From assembly GCF_014764505.1 (NCBI RefSeq), contig NZ_JACXWX010000013.1:78635-142634 (forward strand): a stretch of DNA of 64,000 nt, in the 5' to 3' direction. The number at the start of each line of letters is the position of its first letter. Position 1 is the first letter of the stretch. A program made the position numbers and the translations under genes. Positions 37,501 through 47,760 of this stretch are shown here, piece by piece. The notes under the pieces are model-generated. The model ran no database searches, had not been told where the DNA came from, and worked only from the letters and a program-made list of their open reading frames with translations. The DNA is from Phormidium tenue FACHB-886 (GTDB lineage: Bacteria; Cyanobacteriota; Cyanobacteriia; Elainellales; Elainellaceae).

Positions 37501-38411
37501 GAGTGAGTGGAGGAATAAAGTTCAGTTAACATCTGTCGGAGGCTTTGTCGCCACTGGGGGGCAGGCGAATTTTGGAGTGCCCAAATCTTCTGACAAGCCA
37601 GCGCCGAGTAGGCAGGGCGCTCCGTTGACGTGGGAAATTCTGGTGTGGTAATCGGCACAACGCGCTGCAGCTTTAGCGGAAAGCCGATCGCTTCGGCTTC
37701 TTCAAAGATGGCAACGGCAAAGTCATACCAGCTCGTGATGCCGCTGTTCGTAAAGTGATAAATCCCGCTGGGAGCAGCTTCAACAGCGCCCTTAAGCAAA
37801 TGTGGGGAAAGCGTAGTGATCGCCTTAGCAATTTCAGCAGACCAAGTTGGCGTTCCCACCTGATCGGCAACCACTCGAACTTCAGGGCGATCGGCTCCTA
37901 ACCGCAGCATTGTTTTTACAAAATTGCCTTTCCCCTTTGCACCATAGACCCAGGCTGTCCGGAGAATGGCGTAGCGCAACGACGACTGAGCTGCAACTTG
38001 CTGAATCCCTTGCTCACCGAGCAGCTTTGACCTGCCGTATGCTCCAAGCGGATTGGGCGCGTCGGTTTCGGTGTAAGGGGTATTCTTCTGCCCGTCGAAC
38101 ACATAGTCTGTGGAGATGTGAATTAGGCTAGCGCCAATCTGCTGAGCGGTCTCTGCCATCACAGTCGGGGCTTCGGCATTAATGGCTTTCGCCAGATTAG
38201 TCTCTGTTTCGGCTGTATCGACTGCGGTATAAGCTGCCGCATTCACAATTAGATCAGGCTGTGCGTCTTGGATGAGTTGACGGATGCGATCGCTTTGGGT
38301 CAAGTCCAAAGCATCCCGTGCAACGCTAATCACCTCACCCACCAACGGCAGTGTTTTTTGTAGCTCCTGACCGACCTGTCCGGCTGCTCCAATCAACAAG
38401 ATGCGCCTCAT
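37497..38411 (-). CDS. rfbD: dTDP-4-dehydrorhamnose reductase
   Basis: Last step of dTDP-L-rhamnose synthesis. The 304-residue protein has the NAD(P) motif LIGAAGQVGQEL, HISTDYVFDG and the catalytic YGRSKLLGE. The DQVGTPTWS segment typical of RfbD is at about 196-204. It overlaps rfbA by 4 bp and lies 154 bp after rfbC, so the order C-D-A-B is one minus-strand operon. Confidence 0.93.
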   Translation of the reverse strand: MRRILLIGAAGQVGQELQKTLPLVGEVISVARDALDLTQSDRIRQLIQDAQPDLIVNAAAYTAVDTAETETNLAKAINAEAPTVMAETAQQIGASLIHISTDYVFDGQKNTPYTETDAPNPLGAYGRSKLLGEQGIQQVAAQSSLRYAILRTAWVYGAKGKGNFVKTMLRLGADRPEVRVVADQVGTPTWSAEIAKAITTLSPHLLKGAVEAAPSGIYHFTNSGITSWYDFAVAIFEEAEAIGFPLKLQRVVPITTPEFPTSTERPAYSALACQKIWALQNSPAPQWRQSLRQMLTELYSSTHS

Positions 38412-38565
38412 TCAGTTACCTCGGTTTCTAGGGGGGAACGAGAATTACCAATTGGAAAGACCGACGGGTTTAAGATACCCAAATCGTTCCTGTTGCTCCA
38501 ATCTTCTCCAGATGCCTCGTCACTCAGATAGCTTCTGCATTTTGCGGTGTAATACCGCTCCTCAG

Positions 38566-39108
38566 TTAATCAAAAAGTTCGGCTGTTTTAAGCAATTGAC
38601 CTGCCTGATCTTTGGCAGACACGACGGGGTCTCGGGTTGCCCAATCGATCGCCAAATCTGGATCGTTCCAGGCAAGGCAGCGCTCGTGGGCAGGGGCATA
38701 GAAATCGGTGGCTTTGTACAACACTTCAGTGCGATCGGCGAGCGTCAGGAAACCATGGGCAAACCCTGGCGGAATCCAAAACTGCCGCTTGTTTTCAGCG
38801 CTCAGCTCGCAGCTCACCCATTGTCCAAAGGTCGGAGAGCTTTTGCGTAAATCTACCGCTACATCAAAGATAGCTCCAGCAACAACGCGCAGCAGTTTTC
38901 CTTGCGCCTGCTGAATTTGGTAGTGTAACCCCCGCAAGACGTTTTTAGTAGAGCAGGAGTGGTTGTCTTGGACAAAGCGTAGCTCAACCCCGGTTTTCTC
39001 GGCAAAAGCCTTTTCGTTAAAGCTTTCCATGAAAAAGCCGCGTTCATCCTCAAACACACGAGGCTCAATGATCAAAACGTCTGAAATCTCTGTTGGAATA
39101 ATCTTCAT
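38566..39108 (-). CDS. rfbC: dTDP-4-dehydrorhamnose 3,5-epimerase
   Basis: Epimerises the keto sugar at C3 and C5. The 180-residue cupin has QDNHSCSTKNVLRGLHYQ with the catalytic His62, and PPGFAHGFLTL. TEVLYKATDFYAPAHE holds the proton-donor Tyr. It is complete, of standard length, and first in the rhamnose operon. Confidence 0.94.
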   Translation of the reverse strand: MKIIPTEISDVLIIEPRVFEDERGFFMESFNEKAFAEKTGVELRFVQDNHSCSTKNVLRGLHYQIQQAQGKLLRVVAGAIFDVAVDLRKSSPTFGQWVSCELSAENKRQFWIPPGFAHGFLTLADRTEVLYKATDFYAPAHERCLAWNDPDLAIDWATRDPVVSAKDQAGQLLKTAELFD

Positions 39109-39583
39109 TGCTTTTCTCGCTGACCTCCATACAAATGCACCAAATTCATCCGTTTTGTTCTAGTCGACAGAACTAGAAATAAATCTCCCACATCCTAGCC
39201 AATGCTGTGGGATCTACTGAAGAGGATGACCAAGAGCATTTATCCACTCTTTACATTGATTCCAGCAATGGTATAGGGGCAGTGAAGCAGGTTCGCTATT
39301 TTACCGACTTTGCATCGAGCTGAGCAAACCCACAGCCAGTAGGTATTTCAGTCGGTATTTATGGCACGGCTCGAACCAAATCGAGGTACTTTTCAAGGCT
39401 GTGTCTGCAATCTGCTCAGACAGCCTGCTCTTCTAAACTTTGCACAAGACTAGCTACTGCCCAATGCTAATGCCAATCGACAGCAGCGGTTTAAGCCAAT
39501 ATTTTTTGAGAGCCGTGCTTCGCACGGCTCTCAAAAAATATTGGGATCTATTAGGCGTATTGGTAGATCGCCCTTCGGTTGTT
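39109..39583. other. Gene-free stretch upstream of the rhamnose operon
   Basis: 475 bp with no ORF. It holds the 23-bp palindrome described at 39496-39544 and presumably the promoter of rfbC. No -35/-10 pair was convincing. Confidence 0.4.
39496..39544. terminator. Perfect 23-bp hairpin, bidirectional terminator
   Basis: The arms at 39496-39518 and 39522-39544 are perfectly complementary around a TTC loop. GAGAGCCGTGC forms the GC-rich upper half and ATTTTTT/AAAAAAT the base, so both strands present a stem followed by a T-run inside the arm. It lies 40 bp beyond the stop of the membrane glycosyltransferase (minus strand). Confidence 0.8.
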
Positions 39584-40813
39584 CTAAGTTTTAGACGTAT
39601 TAATATCGCGCTCAGTACGGACCCACTTAGTTTCTGGACGCACGAGGAACTTAAGGTAGAGCGGAATTTTCCAAAGCATATAAAGCGGAATCGCCAAAAG
39701 GGTGCGCGCAGGCAGATCCGATCGGCAGAACTTTGCCCAAGCGAGCAGCGTTGCCGTCAGCAGCAGCGAACCGTCAATTGCCAACAGCAGCACAGGCAAC
39801 CAAATACCCGTCAGCAGCGCTGCAATACAAGCAAGCACGATAGCTACCAACCAAAACATTACCAGCAGGGATAGAGGTGGCACAGCAAGATCAAGCGCCA
39901 TCACGCCCAGATCAAGCCGTTCTTCAACCACTGCTCGTTTGAGCAACGCTGGAACCTGCGTCAAGAGCGTTTGTAAATGCCCATGCTCCCAGCGAGTCCG
40001 CTGGCTGGAGGAAGCTTTGTCCTGCTGGGGCAACATTCCTCTCACGCTTGCCGTTTCACAAAAGTAGACGGGTCGCCCTGCGATCGCCAGATCGATTCCC
40101 AACTGCATATCTTCAACAATATTGCCGCTTGCCAGCTTAACGCTACGCAAAACAGCCCAAGGAAACGCCATACCTGTCCCAGTGAGCAGGCAGGGAAAGC
40201 CAAACCGATTTAGCCCTCTAGGACGCACCAAATTTTTCATCTTAAAGGCAAAGGCAGATACGGCATCTCGCGGCTTTGGGGCAGCAGGCTGCTCCATTAA
40301 GTAAAGCGCCTGCACGGGCTGCTGTTTGGTGATTGCCAGTTTTGCGATTTGCGAGAGAGTGCCGGGCTGTACCAGACAATCGGCATCAACAATCGTTATT
40401 ACATCAGGCGGGTCTGCCGCTAAATAGTTGACGCCATAGTCGAGCGCATAACCTTTACCACGCTGGTCTAAATTTCGGCGCTCGATTACGGTAGCTCCGG
40501 TGCTACGGGCAATGGCAGCAGTGTCATCAGTGCAGTTGTCAGCCACCACCACGAGGCGATCGTGCTCGGTGAGCTGTGGCAGCAGGCTTTTTAGGACAGG
40601 CAAAATTCCAGCCGCTTCATTGTGAGCTGGAATTAGGACGGCCGTTTTGATCGTCGCTGGAGACGACGATGGTTCTGGGAGAGGGCGAGCAGGCAAAAGT
40701 GCTGCAAGGCATTCTACAAACAGCGTCCCAATGGGTACAAGCAGAATAAGAGCGATCGTCAGCAGAGCGCTACTGAGCAGAAACATAAGGGGATGGACTA
40801 ACAGGACCCGCAT
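39584..40813 (-). CDS. Membrane-bound family 2 glycosyltransferase
   Basis: The 409-residue protein has an N-terminal transmembrane segment (about 10-33), a cytoplasmic GT-A domain and several C-terminal membrane helices (about 295-385). The catalytic domain shows VVADNCTDDTAA, IVDADC (the DxD metal site) and QRTRWEHGHLQTL (the QxxRW acceptor motif). This topology is shared with processive polysaccharide synthases such as poly-N-acetylglucosamine or cellulose synthase relatives. Proximity to dTDP-rhamnose genes suggests exopolysaccharide synthesis, but a 475-bp gap separates it from them. Confidence 0.88.
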   Translation of the reverse strand: MRVLLVHPLMFLLSSALLTIALILLVPIGTLFVECLAALLPARPLPEPSSSPATIKTAVLIPAHNEAAGILPVLKSLLPQLTEHDRLVVVADNCTDDTAAIARSTGATVIERRNLDQRGKGYALDYGVNYLAADPPDVITIVDADCLVQPGTLSQIAKLAITKQQPVQALYLMEQPAAPKPRDAVSAFAFKMKNLVRPRGLNRFGFPCLLTGTGMAFPWAVLRSVKLASGNIVEDMQLGIDLAIAGRPVYFCETASVRGMLPQQDKASSSQRTRWEHGHLQTLLTQVPALLKRAVVEERLDLGVMALDLAVPPLSLLVMFWLVAIVLACIAALLTGIWLPVLLLAIDGSLLLTATLLAWAKFCRSDLPARTLLAIPLYMLWKIPLYLKFLVRPETKWVRTERDINTSKT

Positions 40814-40850
40814 CTTTACGCAATTTTATTTAGTAAATGGTATTTAGAGA

Positions 40851-40950
40851 GCTATAGCAACCGCCATAGTAGTTAAGACAGGCATATTCCTGTGAATGTG
40901 TTCCACACCCTCACAAAAATTGTCCTAAGCGCAATGGCAACCGCTATAGC
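40851..40950. mobile_element. Candidate 100-bp MITE-like inverted-repeat element
   Basis: The ends are GCTATAGC (40851-40858 and 40943-40950), a self-complementary octamer. Reading inward from both ends, GCCAT and TTA(A/G)GACA also match, giving imperfect terminal repeats of about 28 bp with mismatches in two blocks. It is too short to encode a protein. A terminal TA would fit IS630-type targeting. It was not matched to a named element and there is only one copy in the window. Confidence 0.4.
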
Positions 40951-41256
40951 TTGCTAACTTACTTAGGAGCGATGGCAGACATAATTAATCGCCAAAGACG
41001 CAGCACGTCTAAAGCTCACTGAAACAGCTCCTTTAAATTGTCCTGTTAGACTCGACGCTCGACCAGAGAAGCTTGCCATTGTCCAACGAATCTTTATAAT
41101 CACCTTGACAGGATGCCAATCGAGCTGAGTGACTTTACAGCCGAATGAACCGCAAAACTACCCAATTCTTTCCGAATTTCTGCAGCGGATGAGTTGCGGA
41201 TCATTTAGGCTAATGATTCACATTAATGATTCCGAGTAATCGTCCAGCTAATAAAA

Positions 41257-41280
41257 GACCTAGCAGCCCCCTGCTAGGTC
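41257..41280 (-). terminator. Terminator downstream of chlH
   Basis: GACCTAGCAG (41257-41266), loop CCCC, CTGCTAGGTC (41271-41280): a perfect 10-bp stem. On the minus strand it is followed by TTTTATTAG. It lies about 110 nt after the chlH stop. Confidence 0.7.
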
Positions 41281-41388
41281 GATCAATGAACGTCACTTAT
41301 CTTTTTCTAATGTATGCTGCTTACCCCGGAATAGCTTCACCTTTTCGGCTCATCCATTCAGGTGAGCAACTTTGAGAGCAGCGTCAAA

Positions 41389-44300
41389 TCACTCAACACC
41401 CTCAATGCGATCTTCTACTTCTTGATAGAGTTCGCGCAGCAGCTCCAGGTTTTCTTCGCTAGTTTCCCAGTAGCCGCGACCGTTGACTTCCAGCAGCGTA
41501 CTAACGACCTTGCGGAACGAATGCGGATTGAGATTCAGCAGCCGATTTCGCATGGCTTCATCTTGGATGAACGTCGCGTTGGTGTCTTCGTAAATCCAGT
41601 TGTCTACGGCGCCGGCAGTAGCTGACCAGCCCATCGTGTTTACCAGCCGCTTCGAGAGTTCGCGGACGCCTTCGTAGCCGTGAGACAGCATCCCCTCATA
41701 CCACTTTGGATTCAGCAGCTTCGTGCGGGCATCCAGTCGGACAGTTTCTGAAAGCGTGCGGACTTGAGCATTGGCGGTGGTGGTGTCAGCAATGAAAGAA
41801 GCAGGCGCTTTGCCATCGTTCCGCAGCTTAGAAACGACCTTGGTGGGGTCAGAATCAAAGTAGTGCGATACATCCGTCAGAGAAATCTCTGAGGAGTCGA
41901 GGTTTTGGAACGTTACATCCACTGTTTTAAGGGCAGACTCAAACAGCTCGCGCGACTGATCCATCATCCCAGGGTTGTCGGAGTTGAAGGCGAACGACTT
42001 GCGCGCCAGATACATGTCCTGTAGCTCTGACTCAGCCTCCCAAGTGCTGTTCTCCACTGCCAGGTTTACGTTGGCGGCATAGGAGCCAGAAGCGTTAGAG
42101 AAGACGCGCGTCGCAGCCTGCCGCACGTTAACATTCATCTCCTCGGCTTGCTTGAGCGCATGCTTACGAACGAAGTTTAGCTCTAGCGGTTCATCGGCTT
42201 CCGCTGCCATCTTGATGGCGCGATCGAGCAGGTTCATTTGGTTGATGAACAAGTCGCGGAAGACCCCAGAGCAGTTGACCACCACGTCTACCCGTGGACG
42301 ACCCAACTCCTCTAGCGAAATCAGCTCCAGCTTATTGACCCGCCCCAGCGCATCGGGAACCGGACGCACGCCAACCAGCAGCATTACCTGCGCCAGCGAT
42401 TCGCCGTAGGTCTTGATGTTGTCTGTGCCCCACAGTACAAACGCGATCGTCTCTGGATACTGTCCGTTGTTTTCCTGACGCTGGCGATTGAGCAGGCGAT
42501 CAACCACAATCTGCGCCGACTGCACCGCTGCCGAAGTCGGAATCGACTGCGGATCAAGCGCATGGATATTCTTGCCGGTGGGCAGCACATCCGGATTGCG
42601 AATCGGGTCGCCGCCCGGTCCCGGCAGGATATATTCACCTTCCAGCGCTTTAATCAGAGCGCCTAGCTCGTTGTCTGCCGTCACCTGCTTCAGGCAAAAC
42701 TCCAGATATTCAAACAGCGGCTTGATCGCGTCTGGGTCAACCTTGGCATAGCCTGCTTGGTGCAGCGCTTCGATCCAGGGTTCCTTTTTGCCGATGTTGA
42801 AGAAGTTGAGCTTGGTGACTCTAGACACGCGCCCGTCGGCATCGGTCTGTTCTTTCACCATTGCCGCAACCGCTGCCCGCGCTGCCTGATTAATGTCATA
42901 CAGCAACTGCACATCTGCCAGAACGCCGCGATCGCTGTTTTTGTAGATTTCATCGATATCGCGGCCTAGGCTGCTGGCGATAATCCGCTGCAGGCTCTGG
43001 ATATTTTCTTCGGCGCGATCGAGTCCAGCAATATTGACCAGCGTGGCGATCGCTTCTTCGGCGGTGGGTGGTTTGCCAATAATGTGCAAGCCGCAGGGCA
43101 GCAGACGCGATTCGATCTCCATCAGCCGGATATAGACTTTACCGACTAAGGCATCCCGATCGCTTGCCTCTAGCTCTGTGCCTGCTTCTGGCAGCTCAAT
43201 ATCCTTGTCGAGGTTAACCTGCCGACACTTCTCGATGATGGCATTGATGATCGGCATCGCTCGACCGCCCTCTTTCAGGGTTTGGTAGGAGGAAATCAGC
43301 TCACTGAGTTCCTTCAAACCTTTGTAGAGTCCGGCGTTTTCGGCTGGCGGCGTCAGGTAGCTGATCGTCTCGGCATAGCTGCGGCGTTTGGCGATCGTCG
43401 CTTCAGATGGGTTGTTTGCCGCGTAGTAATAGAGATTGGGAATCATGCCGATCAGGCTATCTGGGTAGCACTCACCCGACATCCCCATTTGCTTACCCGG
43501 CATGAATTCTAGCGATCCATGCGTGCCAAAGTGCAGCACGGCATCGGCCTGCCAGACATGCTCTAGATAGGTGTAGTAGGCAGCGAAGCCGTGGTGCGGG
43601 CTGGCAGAACGCGAGAACAGCAGCCGCATCGGGTCGCCCTCGTAGCCGAAGGTTGGCTGAATGCCGATGAAGACATTGCCGAAGTGCTTGCCGAAAATCA
43701 GCAGATCTTGCCCATCGGTATTGAGATGACCCGGAGCCTCACCCCAGGATTCTTCTAGGCGCTTGTGGTAGGGAGTCAGTGATTCGTACTCCGGCACAGA
43801 CATGCGGTAGGCGATGTTCAGCTCTGGGCTGTTGTATTGTGCTTGGGCATCGTGAATCACCGCCTGCATCAGCGCTTCTGCTGAATCGGGCACCTCTTGC
43901 ACGTCATAGCCGTTGTTTCGCAATGCCTTTAGTGCTTCGTAGATCGAGCCAAACACATCGAGATAAGCGGCAGTACCAACGTTGCCCTTGTCGGGCGGGA
44001 AGCTAAATACTGTGATCGCCACTTTCTTGTGGATCTTCGGCTTCCGGCGCAGGTTTGCCCATTTCATAGCGCGTTGGGCGATCGCTTCTACGCGGTCTTG
44101 CAGGGCGATCGCTTTACCGGTTGCCCCATCCCGACCCGATACGATGATTGGCTCGATGGCACCATCTAGCTCAGGAATGGCAATTTGCAGCGCTACCTGA
44201 ATCGGGTGCAGACCCAGATCGCTATCTTGCCATTCTTCAGTAGTTTGGAAGACGAGCGGCAGCGCCACCATGTAAGGACGGTTCAGCCGCTGCAGGGCAT

Positions 44301-45369
44301 CGATCGCTTTCGGGTGGTCTTGCCGTGCGGGTCCGCCGACGAGCGCAAAGCCCGTGAGGGAAACTACAACATCAACGATCGCCGTTTGCGCTTTGGAGAT
44401 GGGGTCGTAGAAGAAAGCCTCTACAGGCTTGGAGAAATCTAGACCGCTGGCAAACACCGGAATTACCCGTGCGCCCATGCACTCTAGCTCTTGCACCATT
44501 GCCACATAATGGGCATCATCGCCCGTAACCAAGTGCGTCCGCTGCAGCACCAAGCCCACGACTGGAGCTAGCGGATCTTTTAAATCTGCCGACACATCTT
44601 GCCGAGAGCTGTACCAGTTGAGATATTCTTTCAAATCCTCAAACATGTGAGGCGCGAGCGGATGCCAGATACCCAAGTCAGGATAGGTAACTGGATCGCG
44701 GTATTTCACTGCTGTAGTACCTTGATCCACCTGCGTGTATCTGTCCACCAGCATCAGCAGGAAGTTTTCCAGATTCTCCGCTGAGCCGCCTAGCCAGTAC
44801 TGGAAGCTGAGCATGAAGTTACGGGCATCTTGTGCCTTCTCCATGGGCAGGTACTTCAGCACTTTGGGCAACGTATTCAGCAGCTTCAGCATGGCGTCCT
44901 GGAAACTGCTGCCCGATTGCTCTTTGCGCTTCCGCATAAACTGGGCGATCGCGCTCTTGGATTGCCCAAGCTGCGCCATGGAAAAGCTACCTAGCTTGTT
45001 GAGCCGCATCACCTGCGGCATTGAGGGAAACACAACGGCAGCATCTAGGCGATCGCGGTGTGGCTCCACTGCCGCCACCACTTTCTCGGCAAGTTCTTCA
45101 ATAAAGATCAGCGAAGCGATAAAGAGATTGGCTTCTGCCACATCCTGCTGGAACGCTTCGTAGTTTTCGGGGCTACGCAATTCTTCTAGCAAATAGCCGC
45201 TAATCTCGATCGCCAGGTTGGGGTTCGTTTCATTAATCGACCGGACAGCCGCAGACAGGGCACTTTGGTACTGCGGCTCCAACACGACATAGACCACCTT
45301 GATCAGCGATCGCCCCTGAAGGTTGTCGGGTGCGATATGTCTGACCGTGGGCTTGACGTGAGTGAACAT
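41389..45369 (-). CDS. chlH: Magnesium chelatase subunit H
   Basis: The large porphyrin-binding subunit of the ATP-dependent magnesium chelatase, which inserts Mg2+ into protoporphyrin IX at the start of chlorophyll synthesis. The 1326-residue length is standard. Recognisable segments include [40 protein letters not shown] and, near the end, [26 protein letters not shown] lies 11 nt before the ATG. ChlD and ChlI are not in the window. A 443-bp upstream region and a downstream hairpin suggest a monocistronic unit. Confidence 0.97.
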   Translation of the reverse strand: MFTHVKPTVRHIAPDNLQGRSLIKVVYVVLEPQYQSALSAAVRSINETNPNLAIEISGYLLEELRSPENYEAFQQDVAEANLFIASLIFIEELAEKVVAAVEPHRDRLDAAVVFPSMPQVMRLNKLGSFSMAQLGQSKSAIAQFMRKRKEQSGSSFQDAMLKLLNTLPKVLKYLPMEKAQDARNFMLSFQYWLGGSAENLENFLLMLVDRYTQVDQGTTAVKYRDPVTYPDLGIWHPLAPHMFEDLKEYLNWYSSRQDVSADLKDPLAPVVGLVLQRTHLVTGDDAHYVAMVQELECMGARVIPVFASGLDFSKPVEAFFYDPISKAQTAIVDVVVSLTGFALVGGPARQDHPKAIDALQRLNRPYMVALPLVFQTTEEWQDSDLGLHPIQVALQIAIPELDGAIEPIIVSGRDGATGKAIALQDRVEAIAQRAMKWANLRRKPKIHKKVAITVFSFPPDKGNVGTAAYLDVFGSIYEALKALRNNGYDVQEVPDSAEALMQAVIHDAQAQYNSPELNIAYRMSVPEYESLTPYHKRLEESWGEAPGHLNTDGQDLLIFGKHFGNVFIGIQPTFGYEGDPMRLLFSRSASPHHGFAAYYTYLEHVWQADAVLHFGTHGSLEFMPGKQMGMSGECYPDSLIGMIPNLYYYAANNPSEATIAKRRSYAETISYLTPPAENAGLYKGLKELSELISSYQTLKEGGRAMPIINAIIEKCRQVNLDKDIELPEAGTELEASDRDALVGKVYIRLMEIESRLLPCGLHIIGKPPTAEEAIATLVNIAGLDRAEENIQSLQRIIASSLGRDIDEIYKNSDRGVLADVQLLYDINQAARAAVAAMVKEQTDADGRVSRVTKLNFFNIGKKEPWIEALHQAGYAKVDPDAIKPLFEYLEFCLKQVTADNELGALIKALEGEYILPGPGGDPIRNPDVLPTGKNIHALDPQSIPTSAAVQSAQIVVDRLLNRQRQENNGQYPETIAFVLWGTDNIKTYGESLAQVMLLVGVRPVPDALGRVNKLELISLEELGRPRVDVVVNCSGVFRDLFINQMNLLDRAIKMAAEADEPLELNFVRKHALKQAEEMNVNVRQAATRVFSNASGSYAANVNLAVENSTWEAESELQDMYLARKSFAFNSDNPGMMDQSRELFESALKTVDVTFQNLDSSEISLTDVSHYFDSDPTKVVSKLRNDGKAPASFIADTTTANAQVRTLSETVRLDARTKLLNPKWYEGMLSHGYEGVRELSKRLVNTMGWSATAGAVDNWIYEDTNATFIQDEAMRNRLLNLNPHSFRKVVSTLLEVNGRGYWETSEENLELLRELYQEVEDRIEGVE

Positions 45370-45812
45370 GCGGTTTGGCTCCTTATGAAAGGCACTTACG
45401 TAGAAGGGGTTTGGCTATCAGCGTTGGGATATTGCAGCTAAGGCATTCCAGAACAGCACTAGATCAACGTTGTGTTAGAGGTTGACAAACGTGACTAAAG
45501 CTGGCAAAGAAAACTTAACTTGAATACCCTAATAAAGGTTTACATGAAGTGTTTTTATCAGAAAACCCTCACCACATGGGCAATTGAGCCCTCAACCGAC
45601 ACAATTTGATATAAATAACGAGATATTTTTTTACATTTCTTATATAAAAACTGAGTGTTCACTCAACCATCTGTGATTTAGTAACCGATTCAACCCCTTC
45701 AAGATTTTCTCATAAAGGTTGCTTATTGCTAAAACAAGTAAAATCAATCACCTTATCCCCTGCATAAGCTACGTCTGGCAAGGTCGCCCTACAGTTCATG
45801 CCTCAACAAACT
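45370..45812. promoter_or_regulatory. Upstream region of chlH
   Basis: 443 bp without an ORF. It carries the chlH leader and promoter on the minus strand. A 6-2-6 palindrome, TGAGTG-TT-CACTCA, sits at 45652-45665, 283 bp before the start codon, beside an AT-rich block TATATAAAAA. The chlH promoter itself was not resolved. Confidence 0.45.
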
Positions 45813-46220
45813 CTATTCAGCAGATCTTCGTTTAAATCTTTGCCTTAACCAAACTGCCCAAGCCCAACCTGCAATGCTGCCAACTAAGTAGACCGGAAAA
45901 TCCAACCAGTTAAACGAATTGCCCAACACCAATCGCCCAGGCAGGGTTGCCCGCAGCGCCTGTAGCCAAGGGGGCTGCCAAAGCTGCAAAAACTCGATCG
46001 CGCAAGTCGCAAGACAAACCGCGATCGCGGCTCGGCTCGGCAAAACGCTAGGAAGCAGAAAGACGACCAGCAGCACCCAAAAGATTTCATAGGCAATGCT
46101 GCCCAGCGCATCGTGCAGCCAAGCGACACCGAAGAAATTGGAGAATCGCACCCAATAGCCGACCGGCACAATCGCAATCAAGCTCATCAAAGTAGCGAGA
46201 CGAGCAGAACGAGACATCAT
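45813..46220 (-). CDS. Small membrane protein, DUF2809-like
   Basis: A 135-residue protein with four hydrophobic segments. Features resembling the DUF2809 family include AYEIFWVLLVVFLLP, a central FLQLW-containing segment and the C-terminal NWLDFPVYLVGSIAGW, whose aspartate and glycine are typical. Function is unknown. It follows the GH10-like gene on the same strand by 55 bp, so the two may be cotranscribed. Confidence 0.7.
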   Translation of the reverse strand: MMSRSARLATLMSLIAIVPVGYWVRFSNFFGVAWLHDALGSIAYEIFWVLLVVFLLPSVLPSRAAIAVCLATCAIEFLQLWQPPWLQALRATLPGRLVLGNSFNWLDFPVYLVGSIAGWAWAVWLRQRFKRRSAE

Positions 46221-46275
46221 TGGCTTAATTTAATGGTTCGAAAGAGTATTAAACGCCATTGACAATCACGGCTGC

Positions 46276-47481
46276 TTAGGGTCTCCAGTTTGTTAGCAAG
46301 TTGGGGCGAATTGAGGCGGCTTCAAATAACCTTTGAAATACTGCGCGGCGCGCAGGTCGCGGGTCTGGGGTGATATTCCACAGGCTTTCGTAGAAAAAGA
46401 ATGAAACTCCGGCAAACTGACGATCGCGCACTGCCCAAACTTGTTCTTCGACTTGATGAATTGGCACAGCTAAATCTCTCAGCCCTGTAAGGATGGCAAT
46501 TGATACAGGAATATGCGTTTTGGCTGCCCGCACTTCTGGACGAGAAAGCGCTGCAATAAAGTGATCAAAGTTAGTGCTATAGACCTGCAGAACCAGCTCT
46601 TCAATTAAGCCCTGCCGCTCCCAGCGCTGCCAATCCTGCAGGTAGTGGTGATAAGCAAATGGATAGTTATTAGGTGAAACAGAAACGATTGTATTGCGAT
46701 CGACTGCCTTGATTGCACGAAACAGACGAGACATAAAGCTGGTGATTTTGTCAGCTCGCCAGCGTACCCATTCTGCATCATCTGGATTACTAGAAGGAGA
46801 CTTGCCGCGGTGTTCTTGGCGGTAGAGCTGGAGAGTATAGCTATCGTAGCCAAATTCTGCCGGTAAGCCTAAATGATCGTCAAACTGGATGCCATCAATA
46901 TCATATTGGCTGACAATTTCAATAACTAAATCTTGAATAAATTGCTGCACCTCCGGCTTGAAGGGATTGAGCCAGCGGCGCTGATAGATGCCATCCTGCC
47001 AAAGTTGGGAACCGTCCTGACGTTGAGTAATCCAGTCGGGGTGAGCGGCAGCAATCTCAGACTCTGCGGTTGTCATGAAGCCAAACTCAAACCAGGGAAT
47101 TACAGTGAAGCCCTTCTGATGTCCTAAATCAACAGCGTTTGCCAGCGCATCTTGCTCTTGCCACTCCGGCACTCGTGGATCGACTGCAACGCCCATCACC
47201 CGTTGTGCAGTAGGGCTGGGATAAACGGTATAACCCCAGTTCCAGGCGGCAGGATAGATCGTATTGAAGTTTAGGCTGGCAAGCTGATCTAGGGCAGTTT
47301 CCAGGCGATCGCGGCTATACAGCACATCACTGTCTACATTGGTCAGCCAAACCCCTCGAAGTTCCTGGCTGCTGCCAGCTTGCGAAGCGGGAAGCAGCGC
47401 CACCTGCATGAAGATTACTAAAACGAGCGTTAGCCCAAACCAAGCAGCCGCCCATACCCGACCCCTAAACAAACACAACAT
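46276..47481 (-). CDS. Exported GH10-like glycosidase (GHL10/DUF187-type)
   Basis: The 401-residue protein has a signal-peptide-like N-terminus (hydrophobic stretch about 9-30, then ASQAGSS). The catalytic part starts ELRGVWLTNVDSDVLYS, typical of the glycosyl-hydrolase-like 10 family, and continues LASLNFNTIYPAAWNWGYTV and QYDIDGIQFDDHLGLP. IVSVSPNNYPFAYHHYLQDW is also characteristic. Family members are thought to act on polysaccharide or peptidoglycan, but the substrate is not established. It likely acts in the periplasm or outside the cell. Confidence 0.82.
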   Translation of the reverse strand: MLCLFRGRVWAAAWFGLTLVLVIFMQVALLPASQAGSSQELRGVWLTNVDSDVLYSRDRLETALDQLASLNFNTIYPAAWNWGYTVYPSPTAQRVMGVAVDPRVPEWQEQDALANAVDLGHQKGFTVIPWFEFGFMTTAESEIAAAHPDWITQRQDGSQLWQDGIYQRRWLNPFKPEVQQFIQDLVIEIVSQYDIDGIQFDDHLGLPAEFGYDSYTLQLYRQEHRGKSPSSNPDDAEWVRWRADKITSFMSRLFRAIKAVDRNTIVSVSPNNYPFAYHHYLQDWQRWERQGLIEELVLQVYSTNFDHFIAALSRPEVRAAKTHIPVSIAILTGLRDLAVPIHQVEEQVWAVRDRQFAGVSFFFYESLWNITPDPRPARRAVFQRLFEAASIRPNLLTNWRP

Positions 47482-47760
47482 CTCTCTAAAGCCTGATCTT
47501 TAACCGGTTAGCCTGTCTTATTACAGCAGATCAAGCGCTGAATCAGGACAGTATTGTCCTCATCTAAATTGCTCCTTACGTTAAGCTCAGCAGCTGCCGA
47601 TCGTCTACAATCTCCTTTAAGGTAGAAGTGGCTGATTCAAATAGCGCAGTACAGTGAAAACCCATAACCTAGACGCTTTGCGAGGAACCCACAAGCACTC
47701 TCCCGGTTATTGGATGCCGCCACTATCAGGACGGTTATGTTGTAGGAGCAAGTAGCGATT

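Larger units (their letters stand above)
40814..41388. other. Gene-free stretch with MITE-like element and chlH terminator
   Basis: 575 bp without an ORF between the glycosyltransferase start and the chlH stop. It contains a 100-bp inverted-repeat element (40851-40950) and a hairpin at 41257-41280, both listed separately. The remainder shows nothing recognisable. Confidence 0.5.
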
